NCBI GenBank assembly: GCA_039545295.1 | Contig: BCIK01000018.1 | Coordinates: 1-64,000 of the forward strand | Length of the DNA stretch: 64,000 nucleotides | Direction of reading: 5' to 3' | Source: Udeniomyces pyricola | Lineage: Eukaryota > Basidiomycota > Tremellomycetes > Cystofilobasidiales > Mrakiaceae | Part shown: positions 47,739 to 60,776 of the stretch, piece after piece | Layout: each line of letters starts with the position of its first letter | Position numbering within the stretch: position 1 is the first letter of the stretch | Translations under genes and position numbers: made by a program | The notes under the pieces: generated by a model | Told to the model about the DNA's origin: nothing | Seen by the model: the letters and a program-made list of their open reading frames with translations, nothing else | Databases searched by the model: none

Positions 47739-50700
47739 ATGGCTCAGACGACCTCGATGCACCGGCAACATCCTCATCACCAACACCCAGCAGGCGGTTC
47801 AAGTGACAAGACGTTGATCACACATATTGAACGGGCCGACGACCCGTTTGGCTCGCCGATGCGCCATGCCCGGTCGACGTGAGTACCTTCTCGATCAGTC
47901 CTTTCATCTCTCTGTCTTTGTTTCTCGGTCGGCCAGGGAGTCAGTGAACGGGGCGACATGTTGTTTTCTTTCCTTCTTGGCCCACTCGTCCTGCTCCATC
48001 CATTTCCACATCGACAGGGAGCTCGTACGACAGAGGACGCTGACCGCCTCTTTCTCTGGCTTGCCCTCTCCCACAATGCACACTCTCACCAGCTCGCTCG
48101 ACGGCCCTTCAAAGATCTTGGTTCAGCCTCCAACGCCCGAGCCCAAGTTCTCTCATGCCGATTTTTACCGCCCCCGCCCAACCTCATCGACGTCTTCACT
48201 CCGACACGCCATCTTTGCCGATCACTCATCGCCGGTCTCGAGTGCCAACACGAGTCCCGTCAACGAGACGGCACCGTTGCCGACTGCGCGCCCTCCGGCT
48301 GCCTCCCTCGGGTCTAGCCGACCACGACCTTCTCGCGCACCCTCGAGCTCCTACTTCTCCACCACGTCCTCAACGTCCACTGCGAGCACCCCCACAGGGC
48401 AAACAGTCCGACCCCCTCGCCGTCGCAAACTGACAGGCGACATCTCGTCAGCGTCTCCAATCCCAAGCCCTCGGCTGAGCCCATCGACGAGCCCTCGCGA
48501 CTCCCCCGGATCAAGTCCGAAGCCAGGAACCTCTTCAGAAATTCTTGATGGAAGGAAGCTATCGCAGGCGATGCGGTCCTCGCGGCGAGACTTGCAGGAA
48601 GGCTCGCCCTCGTCCTCGGCTTCGACCACACCGACATCATCGACGCCAGTCAGTAGCGCGATGAACTCACCCTCTTATCCGATGTCGGAGCTTCCCACGA
48701 CGGGCGAAAGCGTGGCGCCCGTCCCGATCCGACGGCCTCTCGGCGCGGCTTCCAAGTCGGTTTCGACGCTGAACAACCGACGCATCGCTCAAGGCCGACC
48801 GACGCTCCGCTCCTCCCCAACCGACGCCGCTGCGTCGGCGCTTCGCATCAACCTCGACATCCTTGGCCGGCCCAAGTTTGATCCTGTGACTCAAACCTTC
48901 ATCACTGACCACAGCAACCCTCCCGCCCCGCATACCACCTCCTCTGGCTTCCCGCCCCGCTCCTCGGCCCCACTCATCCGCAAAAAGTCGGGCGAGCTCG
49001 TCAAGTCATCCCTCAAGTCGTCTTTGACGCCTTCTTATGATGCCAACCCGCTCTCGGCTGCGTCGTCGGCCTCTGTGATTTCGGACGACGCCTCGGACAG
49101 CCCTTACGGCTACTCCAAAAGTCTTCCGGCGACTCCAAGTTGCCCAAAATACGTCCACTTTGACACCCGGCTTGAGCGCGTTCGTCTTTTCCTCGCTGAG
49201 CAGAAGCCCGCGGCTGTATCACGGGGAGGCAGCCCAAGCGACGAAAATGGACTGGCGGGAAGCGGAAGTGAGGGATTCCCTTTCCCAAGTACGAGTGATG
49301 AAGAGGAGATTACGCGGCGGTCGCTTGAGATCAGGTGCGAATCCCCCGTGTCTTTCTTCCTCATTCTTCCTTGTAAATGTGGTAGTGCTTGACCGCTGAC
49401 GTGGATCTGGTGCCTAATTCATCTCGTTCGATCCTCGTTCCTGGTTTCTCCTCGCTCCCTCGTCCCTCCTCTTTCTTCCCTCCAGGTTATCCAACTTTCC
49501 CCTGCAACGCCCTTTTGACGCCGACGTCTTCCTCGACTCTCTTGCTCTCACCGAGGATGCTCGATCGCTTCGGGGCGTTGTTCACGTCCGCAACATTGCC
49601 TTCAACAAGCGTGTCACCGTTCGCTTCACCTCTGACTCGTGGTCGACGACGTCCGAGATCACAGCGTCCTATCTTGACTCAATCAAGGGCAACAGCTTCG
49701 ATCGATTCACCTTCCTCATCAAGCTTGACGACCTTATGAGTCGTATTGACGAAAAGACTCTATGGATGTGCATCAAGTACAACGTCGAGGGTCGCGATAT
49801 CTGGGACAGCAACGAGGGGCGCAACTACCAGGTTGAGTTCCGCAAGCGCCGTGCAGAGGGTCGGATGAAGGTCGCCGAGCTCCGCGAGGCGAGAAAGGCG
49901 GCCGCGAACGCCAGTATCGGTCGGGGCAGGAACGAGTGGAGCGACAAGGCAGGCAGCGGAGGTGCTGCCGCCGACCGCATGGCGGATCTCAAAATCCAGC
50001 TCTCGCGACTGGCTGCTGACGATCCCGAGGATGACCACGTTCCCTCTCCCATCTTTCGCTCATCTCCATTGCCGGTTGAAAGCGTACTCTCACCGATGCT
50101 CTCTCCCTCTCCGCTGGCCGCTCGATATGACTTCGGAGCAAGCCTCAAGAACTCGTCTGGGTGGGATCGTGGCTCTCGATCGACCATTGGTTCCTCTTCT
50201 GCAGCCGGTTGGGAAGCTCCTCCCGCGCTCTCACCCATCAATACTGACCGAGCGCTGGCCCCGGAAGACTCCATATCCAACGCCTCGTCGTCACCTCTCC
50301 CTGGACAACCCCCTTCTCCCTTTGCGTCCCAATCGAGCCTTCCCATCTACAGCTCGAGTGGCCCTATGTCCGACGGTTCGGCGATCGGCCTCCGATTCGA
50401 CCCTTCGGCTGCATTCGGTTCACCCAAACCTAAGCAACCCGTCTCATCCCTGCGTCTTTCCGGTTTGCCAGATACCATCTCGACGTTCGATCGCTCTCAT
50501 CCAACATCAAGCCCCCGCGAGCTCGACAGCTTTGCCTACGCCTCGCGCACTTTGCCGAGCCAGCCTGAGCCGAGCATCAATCCTCTCCAGGTTCTCACGC
50601 CAGGAGGCACGTTTTCTCCACCCCTCGCCCTGAACAGCATTCTCGCAGGCACCAAATCGCCCGGCGGTCCCCCGGCTCCTCGCCATCACGCGCGATCAGC

Positions 50701-51627
50701 TCACGGGACTCAGTCACTCGACTACTTCTCTGCGGTCAACGTCAGGCGAACTCCTCCTACCACCCCTGCTGTACTTGATACTCTCCCCTCCTCCAACGGC
50801 CGGACTCCTTCCCCGACTGGTTCGGTTGCTTCCTCGACGGGTTCTGTTGCTGGATCGTCCGCTGCGCGGTTCGCCGTCCCTACGCCTTCCGAAATCCCTC
50901 CCCTTCGCCAGCGACGATCGCCTCCCTCTTCGATTGTCTCGTCGTCGTCTTCTTCCGTCTACTCGGACGTTACGTCTCCTGTGAGCCAAGTGTCAACGCC
51001 GAGCCTCGTCTCCTCCTTTGGAGGCACTCCGAGTCCGATGAGTCCGCCTGGTCTCTTCGAGGTCGGTCGGGGCTACGATCCGAGCCTCAGCGCCCTCAGG
51101 CCTGGGATGGGAGCCGTGCACACAGGAGGTAGTCTCAGTGGGACGTCGTACAGCGACTTGGTCAATCAGTGAGTTAATGGCTTTTAACTTTCTTAGTCTC
51201 TGGATTTTGCGACGCCAGCTCCATTTGCTGACGCCTCGAGCCTTCTTACAGATACTGCTTCTTTACCGGCTCTCAACCTAACTCGACGTCGGCTTACGAC
51301 CCCAACTTTGGTTCGCCGTCTTCGACGACAATCTCACTTGCCTCGACCGAATCAGCACCTGGCGGCATCCCTGAGCCGCGGTACTCGCCCACAATCGATG
51401 ATTCTGGTACGCCCATCGTGCTGAGGTCCTCGTCCTCATCTACCTCGGCCAGCAGTCTCTTTACAGGTCTTAGCTCTGGTCTCTCGACTCCGACAAACCA
51501 CAAAGTCGGCGCCACGACCAAAGGCCACGACAGCGGTAGTGGCTCGGATGAGTCTCGAGATGGCCATAACGGCTACTTTCCTACCACTGGGGCACTCTCT
51601 GAAGGGAACGTGAAGAGTGTTGCCTGA
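47739..51627 (+). CDS. CBM21-domain protein phosphatase 1 regulatory (glycogen-targeting) subunit
   Basis: Exons 47739..47878, 48018..49334, 49486..51168 and 51252..51627 close in phase to 1,171 residues. Gac1/PIG-type subunits bring protein phosphatase 1 to glycogen and activate glycogen synthase. A PP1-docking motif of RVxF type, KYVHFD (about 423-428), is followed by RLERVRLF. The CBM21 carbohydrate-binding domain spans about 487-608: NFPLQRPFDADVFLDSL, VHVRNIAFNKRVTVRFT, DSFDRFTF-like (NSFDRFTFLIKL) and IKYNVEGRDIWDSNEGRNY, which is the classic end motif. The flanks are long Ser/Pro-rich disordered tails, making it larger than yeast Gac1 (about 790). The substrate may be glycogen or another alpha-glucan. 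Confidence 0.9.
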
Positions 51628-52657
51628 AGTGAGAGCTTCGAGCAGGTGCTTGGTGGAGACGATCCTCGTTCCCGCTCTTTCCCCCCTTTTTCTGGCTTCA
51701 TATAAACCTCTTTTTCCGCTTGATCAGTGGCTGTTTCTCTCCTCGCTTTTCCTTCATATTTCCTTGACCCCTCGCTTCTACATAATTCAGCTCGAGTTCT
51801 ACAACTTTTTGAAAAACTTTTCCCCCTCCAATATTCCTCCCTCTTTTCTTACTCCGTTAACGCTTTTCTTGTGCCAATTTTTATATGTACGCCTAGCCCA
51901 CGGACTTGCTTTCCTCTCTTTTCCTTCCTTCCATATCTCCCTGTCTTTTTTCCCTCTCTTTCTGCCCTTTCACGTTTTCTTCTCCTCTCTTCTTTCTCTA
52001 TCATTTCTTTCCTCCTCTCGGGTTACCAGAAGTTTCTACTCTTGTCCTTTTCCGAGAACTTCTTGCTTCTCTACATACACACACCGACTCATATGAGTCA
52101 TACTTCAACTGCATCGATACACTACCTCGTTCCTTCTTCTCCATTCCCCTTCTGCCCCTTTTTTCTTGTTTGGTCGCTCAGCCGTCGCATACTAGGCTGT
52201 TTTCCTTCTCTTTTCTTTTCACCCTTGTTGGGAGTGATATAGATTTCCCTTAATTCTTCAATATATGTCATAGTGAGGTTGAGAAACTTTGACCGACCGA
52301 TTGGAGATGATGCAAACAGTGATTGTATGTGTTGTACGTAGATGATATGCATCGTGGTGTGCGGATGATAGGCAATAAATTGACATGATCATGGTGCATG
52401 ATGCTTGGTGCATGATGGCCATGTGATCGATGGTCACGTGACCAAAGAGGGAGTTGTCAGTCACGTTGTCACTTGGCAGCCAGGCCGTTCGTTGGCTGAC
52501 GTTTCACGTTGAACGTCGCTGTCTTCGTTTGACATCAACCGACCCCTTCCGGTAGCACGCCAATTCGTAACATTCTTCTCCTCATGGTCCTCTAAATTAT
52601 CATCACCAAATCCCTTCCCTTACCACACCACATCGTCCTAGGCCTCCTCATATCACC
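51628..52657. other. Intergenic: 600-nt pyrimidine-rich trailer and GCS promoter
   Basis: 51650-52250 is almost continuous C/T on the plus strand. 52370-52450 holds GCATGATG-type repeats and the palindrome-like GTCACGTGAC (52433-52442), a CACGTG E-box about 215 bp before the next start codon. Confidence 0.5.
52433..52442. promoter_or_regulatory. E-box palindrome GTCACGTGAC
   Basis: A perfect 10-nt palindrome containing CACGTG, the site of bHLH regulators (Pho4/Cbf1/SREBP class). It lies upstream of the ceramide glucosyltransferase gene. Function inferred from the sequence word only. Confidence 0.4.
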
Positions 52658-55254
52658 ATGTCACCCTTCGCGATTCCTACCGCCACTTTCTCCGCCCTCC
52701 TCGCGTCCATCTCTGCCTCATCAGCCTCGGCGTCGTCACCTACCCTTCGTTCCGTCGAACGCGTCCTCTCGCCGGATGAACTCAAGACATCAAGTCTTCT
52801 TCAAGGTCTAGCGGGAATCATCTTGACATGGTATACTATACAATGGAGTATCTCTCTCTTGGGTTTGTCTGTCGCGTGAGCAATTTCCCCCTTCCTCTCC
52901 CTTTCATTCCGCCGTCGAGCGCGTCCCTTCCTTCATACACACACACACACGCACACTGCCTGTCATACATATACTTACTGATACCGTCTTTTTCAACTTC
53001 TGATATCTCTCCGGCTTTCGAATTGTCACATCCCTGGACAACGTGATTTCACAGGCGATCCCGATATCCTAACCCACCTAAACCGCCTACGAACCTCTCT
53101 CGTCCGCCTGTCTCGATCCTGCGACCTCTGAAAGGCCTCGACCCCAACCTCTACGAGAACCTCCTCTCGTCGTTCCTCCAGGACTACGCCGGAGGGGAGT
53201 ATGAGATTATCTTTAGCGTTGCGGATGGACAGGACCCGAGCTTGGACGTGGTGAGACTGTTGGTCGAGAAGTATGGGAAGAAGGAGGATCGGGAGGGTGG
53301 GGTCGACGTGAGGATCGTCATTGGTGAGTTTGAGCTGTTGGCAATCTCATCCTTGTTTTGTTACAAATCATTTTTGAGCGTGAAGTAGTCGAGCAGATTG
53401 ATTCTTTGGCGAGAAGAAGCGGATGCAACATGTTGTCTGATGCGCTACGTCGCTCCGTACGATTTCCCTTTCCGGGAGGAGCGCGTCTCGGCAGCACAAA
53501 ACACCCGCGCCGTTCATTACCTAACGTTCTTGTCCGTTATAACTCGCTAAAGACAAGGAAGAAAAGAAACTGACAAACTTCTTGTTTGCCCATCTCTCTC
53601 TTTCTCTTTTCTCGCCTTTTTCTTTCTTCTTCTTCTTCTTCTTCTTCTCCATGTTCTTTTTACAGGCGATGTCAACTCTGGTCCAAACCCCAAGATCAAC
53701 AATCTCATCCGACCGTTCTCTCTCGCGACCCACGACATCCTCTGGGTCCTCGATTCGGGAATCCTTCTCCCCTCCCGACAGACGCTCGCGCGAGCCGTCG
53801 ATGCCCTCGTCGCGTCCGATACGGATGACTCCCCGGCGTCGACGCAGGGAGGGAACGGGGGTCGTCGAATTGGACAGAGGAAACACCGAAAGCGGGTTGG
53901 TCTGGTCCATCACGTGCCGTTTGCGGTCCTTCCTGGGAAGGGTGGGGAAGGGATTGGAAGTTGGCTCGAGAGGGCATTCCTCAACACGAACCATGCTAAG
54001 ATGTACCTTGCCATCAATCGGTACGTTGTTGCATTCCATGCTTGTGTCTTCGGTAATCTCCATAGAAAGGGGGTCGCCTGCTTTCGATACCGGTCATGAC
54101 TGAGCGAGAGAAGACATGACGTTCGGAAATGGGTTCCAGCTTCCAAGACGTTTTTGAATCTCATTCCATTGTGCTCACACTCTCTGCTTCGACGATAACG
54201 ACGATGACCACAACGATACCTTGGTATACTCATTGGCAGAACGGAAATTGACTCGTGTGTCATGGGCAAGTCAAACTTGTATCGCAAGTCGGACGTTTCT
54301 GACCTCACACCCGGTCATACTCCATCCAGTACGTCCATCAGACTTTCCTCCTCACCTATCCTTCCCGAATCATTTCTCTCAGCAAGGGATAGGAGACTGG
54401 GGAACCCCCCCCCCCCCCCCCCTTCTAACCCCCCCCAAAAAAAGAGAACCACCCATCTCGGCTGGGTTCGTGTTTGTTTTCCTTTTTTTTTCTTTTCTGA
54501 CCTCTGCTCTCTCTTCACTTTCGTTCTGCTCTTTCTTTCTCTTTTCTCTCTCTCTCTCCCTTTTTCTCTCTCTGCAGCCATTCCAAACGCCATCAAAGGC
54601 CTTGCCTCCTTTGCTCCCTATCTCGCCGAAGACAACATGCTAGCCCTTTCTCTGATGCACCAACTCTCGCTTCGCCATGCCATGCCGCCCGACGTCGCGC
54701 TCAACGCTGTCGGGGCCATGACGTTCGGTGCTTACTTTTGGCGACGCGTCCGATGGATCCGAGTACGAAAACAGATGACGCGCCTCGCGACGCTCGTCGA
54801 ACCGTTTACGGAAAGTGTCCTTTTGGGTTTCTGTGCGTCCTGGGCGATGAAGACCCTTACCCGAGGCGTTCTCGGTCGTCGATGGATGTTACTCGCCCAT
54901 TTCACCGCGTGGGCCGGCGTCGATTGGTACGTCATGAAGGCGTTGGCTCCCGAAGGCGATCTCGCGACGTGGGAGGAGATCGTCAAGTTTTGGACGGCCT
55001 GGATCGCGAGGGAAACGTTGGCGTTCCCGGTGTGGTGCGTGGCGATGGTGGGAGATGAAGTCGTTTGGCGAGGGACGAGGTACGTCATCTTGCCGAATGG
55101 GAAAGCTAAGCAAGTCGGAGGGGACGATCATGCTGGTGGGGCGGGTCGTGGAAGGGGTTGGTTTGCTTGGATCCAAGCGGGAGGCGCAACGGGTTTGGGC
55201 GGAGGTCCATCTACGTCCACCGGCACAGGTGGGTACGAACCACTTCGAAGTTAA
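52658..55254 (+). CDS. Ceramide glucosyltransferase (GT21, glucosylceramide synthase)
   Basis: Exons 52658..52875, 53055..53323, 53666..54020, 54240..54328 and 54578..55254 close in phase to 535 residues. The enzyme transfers glucose from UDP-glucose to ceramide at Golgi/ER membranes, a fungal virulence and growth lipid step. An N-terminal anchor GLAGIILTWYTIQWSISLLG is followed by PVSILRPLKGLDPNLYENL. The D,D,D,(Q/R)xxRW signature is complete: SVADGQDP (Asp130), WVLDSG (Asp192), LAEDNML (Asp329) and RRVRW (366-370). C-terminal hydrophobic segments follow (LLAHFTAWAGVDWYVM). Exon 4 (89 nt) gives the conserved CVMGKSNLYRKSD. Its last intron contains an 18-nt C run. Convergent with the adaptin gene. 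Confidence 0.93.
54405..54422. repeat. Poly-C run in GCS intron 4
   Basis: Eighteen C followed closely by a second C run and a CT-rich tract up to the splice acceptor. Confidence 0.85.
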
Positions 55255-55875
55255 GATTGAGAACGACAATTGCATCATCTTTTTTTTTTTTTCGTTGCTG
55301 TCCGGGGTCCTCCCCAATAAGTGAATGCAAAAGAATTCCAAGAAAAATCGCTCAGAGAAAAAAGAAGGGGCGAATCTGACCGAGCCATGTTCTTATCGTT
55401 GAAAAAAAAAAAAAAAGCCATTCCGCTAATTGAAATGAGGAGGCAGGAAGGATGTGGAGCGATCAACCCGATATTTTTTATCATATCTCGTACGGTCAAT
55501 TCACCCTTGCAGAATCCCCTCCTTGTTCCTCTGCCTCCAAAGCGAAGCGCCATCATGGGACGAGAGGGATTTGAGTGGCCATCAACTGGGCAGAGAAAGG
55601 ATAGCACATCAATCAACACGAGGCTCTCTCAGCAGTCCAGAAATACACCAAGGGGGGGGGGGGGNGGGGGTTATGGATCGGTTCTGACGAGCCAAAGGGG
55701 AGAGATGGGTCATATCACTCAACTGGAGAATCTCCCGTTCGAAAGGGGTTATCGTCGATGCGGAAACGTTCATCAGGGATGAAATCCTTTTGGGAAAAAG
55801 TTGGAAAGAGGCGGGGGAGGACATATCATGGGATCAAGCGAACGAAGAAACCAATCAATCAAACGAACTGGCGGG
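55255..55875. other. Convergent 3' region with G run and N
   Basis: No gene seen. Contains a T run (55279-55290), an A run (about 55402-55415) and a G run with one N (55652-55670). Confidence 0.5.
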
Positions 55876-58800
55876 TTAGTCCATCGTAATCTTGTTGAGT
55901 GTAAGAAAAGGAAAAGGAGCAGGAGGTAGGATGAACAACGCTCAAGAAACGTCGATTCGCCCGGAGAACTGAACAAGAGGAAAAAAAGAAAACGAAGCAA
56001 ACCAAATTCCAGAAAGAGAAGGAAAAAAGAAAAAAGAAAAAAGACCTTTGCGTTCACTCACGTCTGTCCGCTCCCGCTCCTCCTCCTTGTTGGAAACACC
56101 CGTCTCGATCCCCTGCGAGACGTCGTCTTTGTTCCTACTAGCCATCACAGGCTGACTTTGAGATAACATGGAGGGAGCCCCCTCTGGCGTCCTGTTGGTT
56201 GTCGACCTCAGCTCGATCTCAAGCGATTTACCAACGAGAACCGAGCCCGACGTCGCCGCATGCGCTGTTCCCGGTCGAGTTGGCGTCAGAAGAAAGCTTT
56301 TTCGGACCTCATCGAGATTGCCGAGACCGAGATTATTCAACAGAGTCAAATTCTCTTCAAGTTGCGACTGCTGCTGTTGATTTGCCAGCCTTGACGGATC
56401 CTCATCGATGATTCCGTTGGAACGGCTCGTTTCGCGACGCGATCTTGAGGAACGCTTCCCAGGAGTGGATCGAAGAAGAGAACTAGGGGTAGGATAAGCT
56501 TCGTATTTGAGTTGGCTTTGAGTGAGGTCCCTAGGTAAGAGCGGAGAAGAGGCGGGTGGCATGGGCGATGCGTGGGAAGTTGGAATTGTTGTTGATGAGA
56601 GGGAGGGGGAGGGTAGAGGGGGAAAGGTCTCGGCGTAGACGTTGAAGGCAGACATAGCCGCAGCAAGCTGATCGAGAGAGGTAGAAGAAGAACAGGGGAC
56701 AAGTATGAAAGGAAGATGTAGAGGGCACGGGTCGATATATGACCCCATCAGGAGAAACGAAGATCGAAAAAGATGGGCATTAGAAAAAAAAAGAGGGAAG
56801 TATTCAGTGAGCAAACATGACGCCTTCAATGCAATGCGATAAGTCCTACGAGGGAAAACAGAGAAGGGGGGGGGGGGCGGAGAATGGGGGGGAAGGAGGA
56901 GGGGTTTGGAAGAAATGATGTTCAAGGAGAAAGAAACCAGGAAAAGGAGAAACAAACCGTGATGACCTCTTGCTGTTCATAATACCGGCTCAAGCCACCG
57001 AAAGCCTGGGGTGAATCTGCCATACGAAGGAACATGTGGAGGCGCTGATCGAGTGCAGCAAGAAAACAACAAGGAGGCAAATGGGAAGGTGCAAGTGAAT
57101 TGTATGTTAGCCAAGAACCAGATCAAAAGGACACAAACAAAATGTCAGGAACTTGGCGAAACTAGTTCAGAGGCCAATCGGTTGCTTTGTTCTGCCTTTC
57201 GTTTCCGGAGCTTCTGGGAAAGGGGAGGAGGTGTGTGTGTGTGTGTGTGAGGGAAGAGGGGGAGGGAAAAGACGTACGCGGCGGAGATGCTTCGAAGGAG
57301 CGTGTTGTGCGAGGTCTCGAGCGGTAGCCAGGACGCTGGATGGCGGCCGACGTTGGGTGTTGGGCAAGCGAGAGAGAACGCTCGCGAGAGAGAAAATGAG
57401 AGCTTCTTGGACGGCTCCTGCCAAACAGGAAGGAAAAGTAAGAGAAGAGATATAAATATCATTCGCCTTTCTCAGGTTTCATTCTCGTTATCACTCTGCT
57501 CGCCTGATGGTTTGATGACAGAGGACTGCAAAATGTAAAGGAACGCACCAGCCTGACAAGTTCGCAACGTCTCGCTCAAGAGTTTCGCTACTGGTCCATT
57601 CTCGGACAGTCCCAGGGGGATCTCGCAGGCAATGGCAGCACGTAAGAGTGAGAGTGTGAGTGACGATCCAGGCGAGGTAGGTCTATGGGCGATATCGTTT
57701 GAGAGAAGGGTCCGGGCGAATGACGTGCGAAAGTCGATGGTTTCTGCTCAGACAGAGGATAAGGAAGAGTTGTCGTTAGTCGGACTTGGCTCGTTCTGAA
57801 CCGGCACTGGAAGTAGCAAATCCAACATACGAGAATTTAACCACTCCAACACTCGTCTTACGACATCTTCCACGGCGGAGTCTTGTTGTCCTGCGGAGAA
57901 CGAGGCCTGAGCAATTCTGTAGACACCCTGGGCATACCGTTGCGCATGTGATGCCATCGTCTCGCCTTGGTTTTCGTGGGAGACGGTACACTCCAGAGCC
58001 TCCAAGGCTAGCAGCAACGTTGCATGTCGCTTTCGGTCCGGCAAAGACAGGGCCAGAGCTGCGATCAAACGGTCGAGTTGGAGATTTGGAAGAGTAGGGT
58101 CAAGCTTGGCGATGAGGAGGAGGGTCTAAATATCCCGATTGAAAACGTAATATTCAAGAACAAACGACGGCAAAATCAGTATCAAGGGCATGGAAGATCA
58201 TCACTCGAACCCAGCCAAGGTCCGGACGGCCTGACTTTTTGTCGCACGAGAGCCTCGCGATTCTCGAGCCCCCCCATGACGCTAGCCATGGCATCTTGGC
58301 CGAGATGATGAGCCCAAACCTCGATAGGCAAGGTAAGTAAGCAGTCAAGGGCGTAAATGTGGTCATTTGGTGGTATGACGCCTGTTGAAAGGATAACTGA
58401 CGACAGCGGAGAGGTTGTAGAAGAGGATGAAGACGAGGAGGTTGATGAAGGACCCGCAGTCGAGAGTGTGTGGCGAACGATGTCGAGGACATCAGGCTGG
58501 GATGCAGGAGGAGATTCGAGTTTCTCGAGCAGGAGAGGGCTTCTGCTCGTGAGAGAAGCGAGGAGATGATAGACGTCGAGCGCAAGACCTGGTAGAATAA
58601 TTGTTCTTAGTGTTTGGCATAAAAAACGGAAGCTATACATGGGCTAATCTCCAGACGGTCACGTACCTTTAGCTGACGGACGACCAGGCACAGTGTCGAG
58701 CAGGGAGAGTGCCGATGCAAAGATGGGCTCAAGCGATCTGAACAATTTGAAGTCAAAAGACTATCACGGTTAGCAGATGATTTGGCTTATGAGACGTCAG

Positions 58801-60168
58801 GTCGAGATAAGAGTAGAGGAAATGGGATACGAACACTTGACCCTGTTTGTTCTTTGCTAGGCAACTATCCAGGTTTCTCACGCTCTCTCGCACGAGCGAG
58901 ACAGGAGATTGGGGATCGACCATGTTGGCAACACAGCTTTCGACCAGACGCTCTGCGGATACCATATCAGTCTTGATACATCAGGAGAAGACAAAGACGC
59001 AGGGGTTGATGTGAGCCTATTGTTCTCCGTCGGTCAGGATCCGCTTGCTACATAGTCATCCCCCATTTCAACTCGACCGAGAGAATCCATACTCACCATC
59101 CTTCCCAGTACCTTGAGCGCCCATACGCGGACGCTCTCATCCTTATCGTTCAACCTCTTCCAGATCTTTCTATCAGCCAGACCACTCAGGACTCCTGGAC
59201 TAAGCTCGGACAAGGCAAACAAAGCCGCGAGAGCCAAGCGTCGGATCGTGGGCCTGTCAAGATCATACATGGCGAAGGGCATCAGCGTTTTGATCAATGG
59301 CGTGTGTGTGGATGGGTTAGATAATCGAATTCACGTATGCGAACAGTTTGTGGGATACGAGATGGGTTAAAGGATGGGCCACTGCTGGGGCGATATCTTT
59401 AGATGGAAGATGCACGATGGATTGGAGAGCCAAGGTGATACTGGGAACCGAGTGAGATTGAAGATCCTGGGAAGCCATGCAGATGGATTGACCGTCAGTC
59501 ATCACGCCTGACGAGATGGAAGAGTCTGCCCAGTCAAACTCCGTGAACCAGACGTCTCACTTTGAGCACGGAATTGAATAGTAGAAGCGACATTTCGTCC
59601 GATGGCGAGAGGTTCTGGCTAAGATAGAGGTAGCCTGAGAAGCCAAGTAAACATGTACGGTCTTGGTCAGATGATGTTGATGAAGAGCCCCTTGTTTCCT
59701 TGGTGTGATCCTTGTTCGTCAGATGAGCTAACCAGTTCGTCGATGTTTGAGCTCCTTGCTAGCTTCAACGAGGTTGAGAGCATGAACGAGACCAAAGTCG
59801 ACCTTCCTCGTCTTGCCCTTTGTTCCCGCATGATCGACCTGTTCCTGTACCGTCTGGATGTGCATCATCAGAATCAACACCTCATTGGCAAGAGCCTACG
59901 GACGATCTTTGCGTCAGTTTAAGGGGCAAAGCAAGGTGAAGGCGGATTGAAAGGCCTCAAGCGCAGCACAAGAGGAGAGTCGAGGAGAAGAAGCGGCGTT
60001 GCTGACATGGTCAACCTTTTTTCCACTGAGTCGTCGACGGCATTGGTCGAGTCCTTCTTGGCAGACCGTATGGTGCTCTGACGAGGAAGTTGCACCTTCC
60101 AGCCTTTGGACGAGCGCGTAGTGGGCGGTAGAAAGCGCGGGAGATAGGAGATACGGCGTGGAGAGCAT
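55876..60168 (-). CDS. AP-4 epsilon-like large adaptin (trunk)
   Basis: Fourteen exons on the minus strand: 60016..60168, 59733..59895, 59561..59634, 59345..59466, 59097..59253, 58837..58971, 58667..58760, 58236..58588, 57831..58125, 57549..57743, 57278..57417, 56958..57044, 56062..56667 and 55876..55890. All phases close, giving 862 residues. Large adaptins form the solenoid trunk of clathrin-type or AP coats and select cargo at endosomes or Golgi. The adaptin N-terminal pattern is clear: FGLVHALNLVEASKELKHRR then TGYLYLSQNLSP, FNSVLKDLQSHSVPS, KDIAPAVAHPLTHLVSHK and KRLNDKDESVRVWALKVLGR. DLQS and the (I)APAV segment resemble AP-4 epsilon more than AP-1 gamma. The C-terminal about 200 residues are Ser/Pro/Gln-rich and no ear domain is recognised. 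The final exon is only 15 nt (ITMD-stop), after a CAAG acceptor. Confidence 0.68.
57230..57249. repeat. (GT)n microsatellite in an adaptin-gene intron
   Basis: About ten GT units, intronic on the minus-strand gene (an AC run there). Confidence 0.8.
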
Positions 60169-60776
60169 CGAAGGTGAATAGACGATGTGATGTTGTAGGA
60201 GATGACCGGCGAGCGTGGGGGCGGGCGAGAATGATTGGGTGAGTTGGGGCAAGGGGGGTACTGGTTGGTGGATGGCCGGGAGAGGTGGTGAAAGGTGGAT
60301 ATGGATGATGACGAGTAAGTCTGCAAGGGGTCTGGACGTGTGGACGATCAAACACATCCATCTCACACCAAACCAAACCAAGGGCCAGAGTATACATCCA
60401 TCACCGGAATATCGTCGGCCGGGGGGCTCGATTGACTTCCTGCGCACATTGGATTATCTGTGAGATGATCTTCAAGAATATAAGATTGTTGAATGCTTGG
60501 ATGTGAGACTGATCAATGCAAGGCATGTGCATCATGCATCTCCCACACACATTACGTGCGGTAAATTATATATATATATATGTTGATTGATGAATGAATG
60601 AATTCGGAATGATGATTGATTACCACGTAATTAATCCAATCACATTCCGGATCAAGCCGACTTTGAGATCTCATCATCTCCTCCGCCCAAACTCATCCCA
60701 TCCCGTTCGTCAACCAACATTCCGTCCTTCATCTGGTCCACCCAATCCATCTTCTATCCCTACCCTCCCCCCTTTC
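60169..60776. promoter_or_regulatory. Divergent promoter region (adaptin / UreD)
   Basis: 608 bp between divergent start codons. A (TA)n TATA-like run at 60567-60581 lies about 200 bp before the preferred UreD ATG. An in-frame extension of UreD would use the ATG at 60594, directly after the TA run. Confidence 0.5.
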
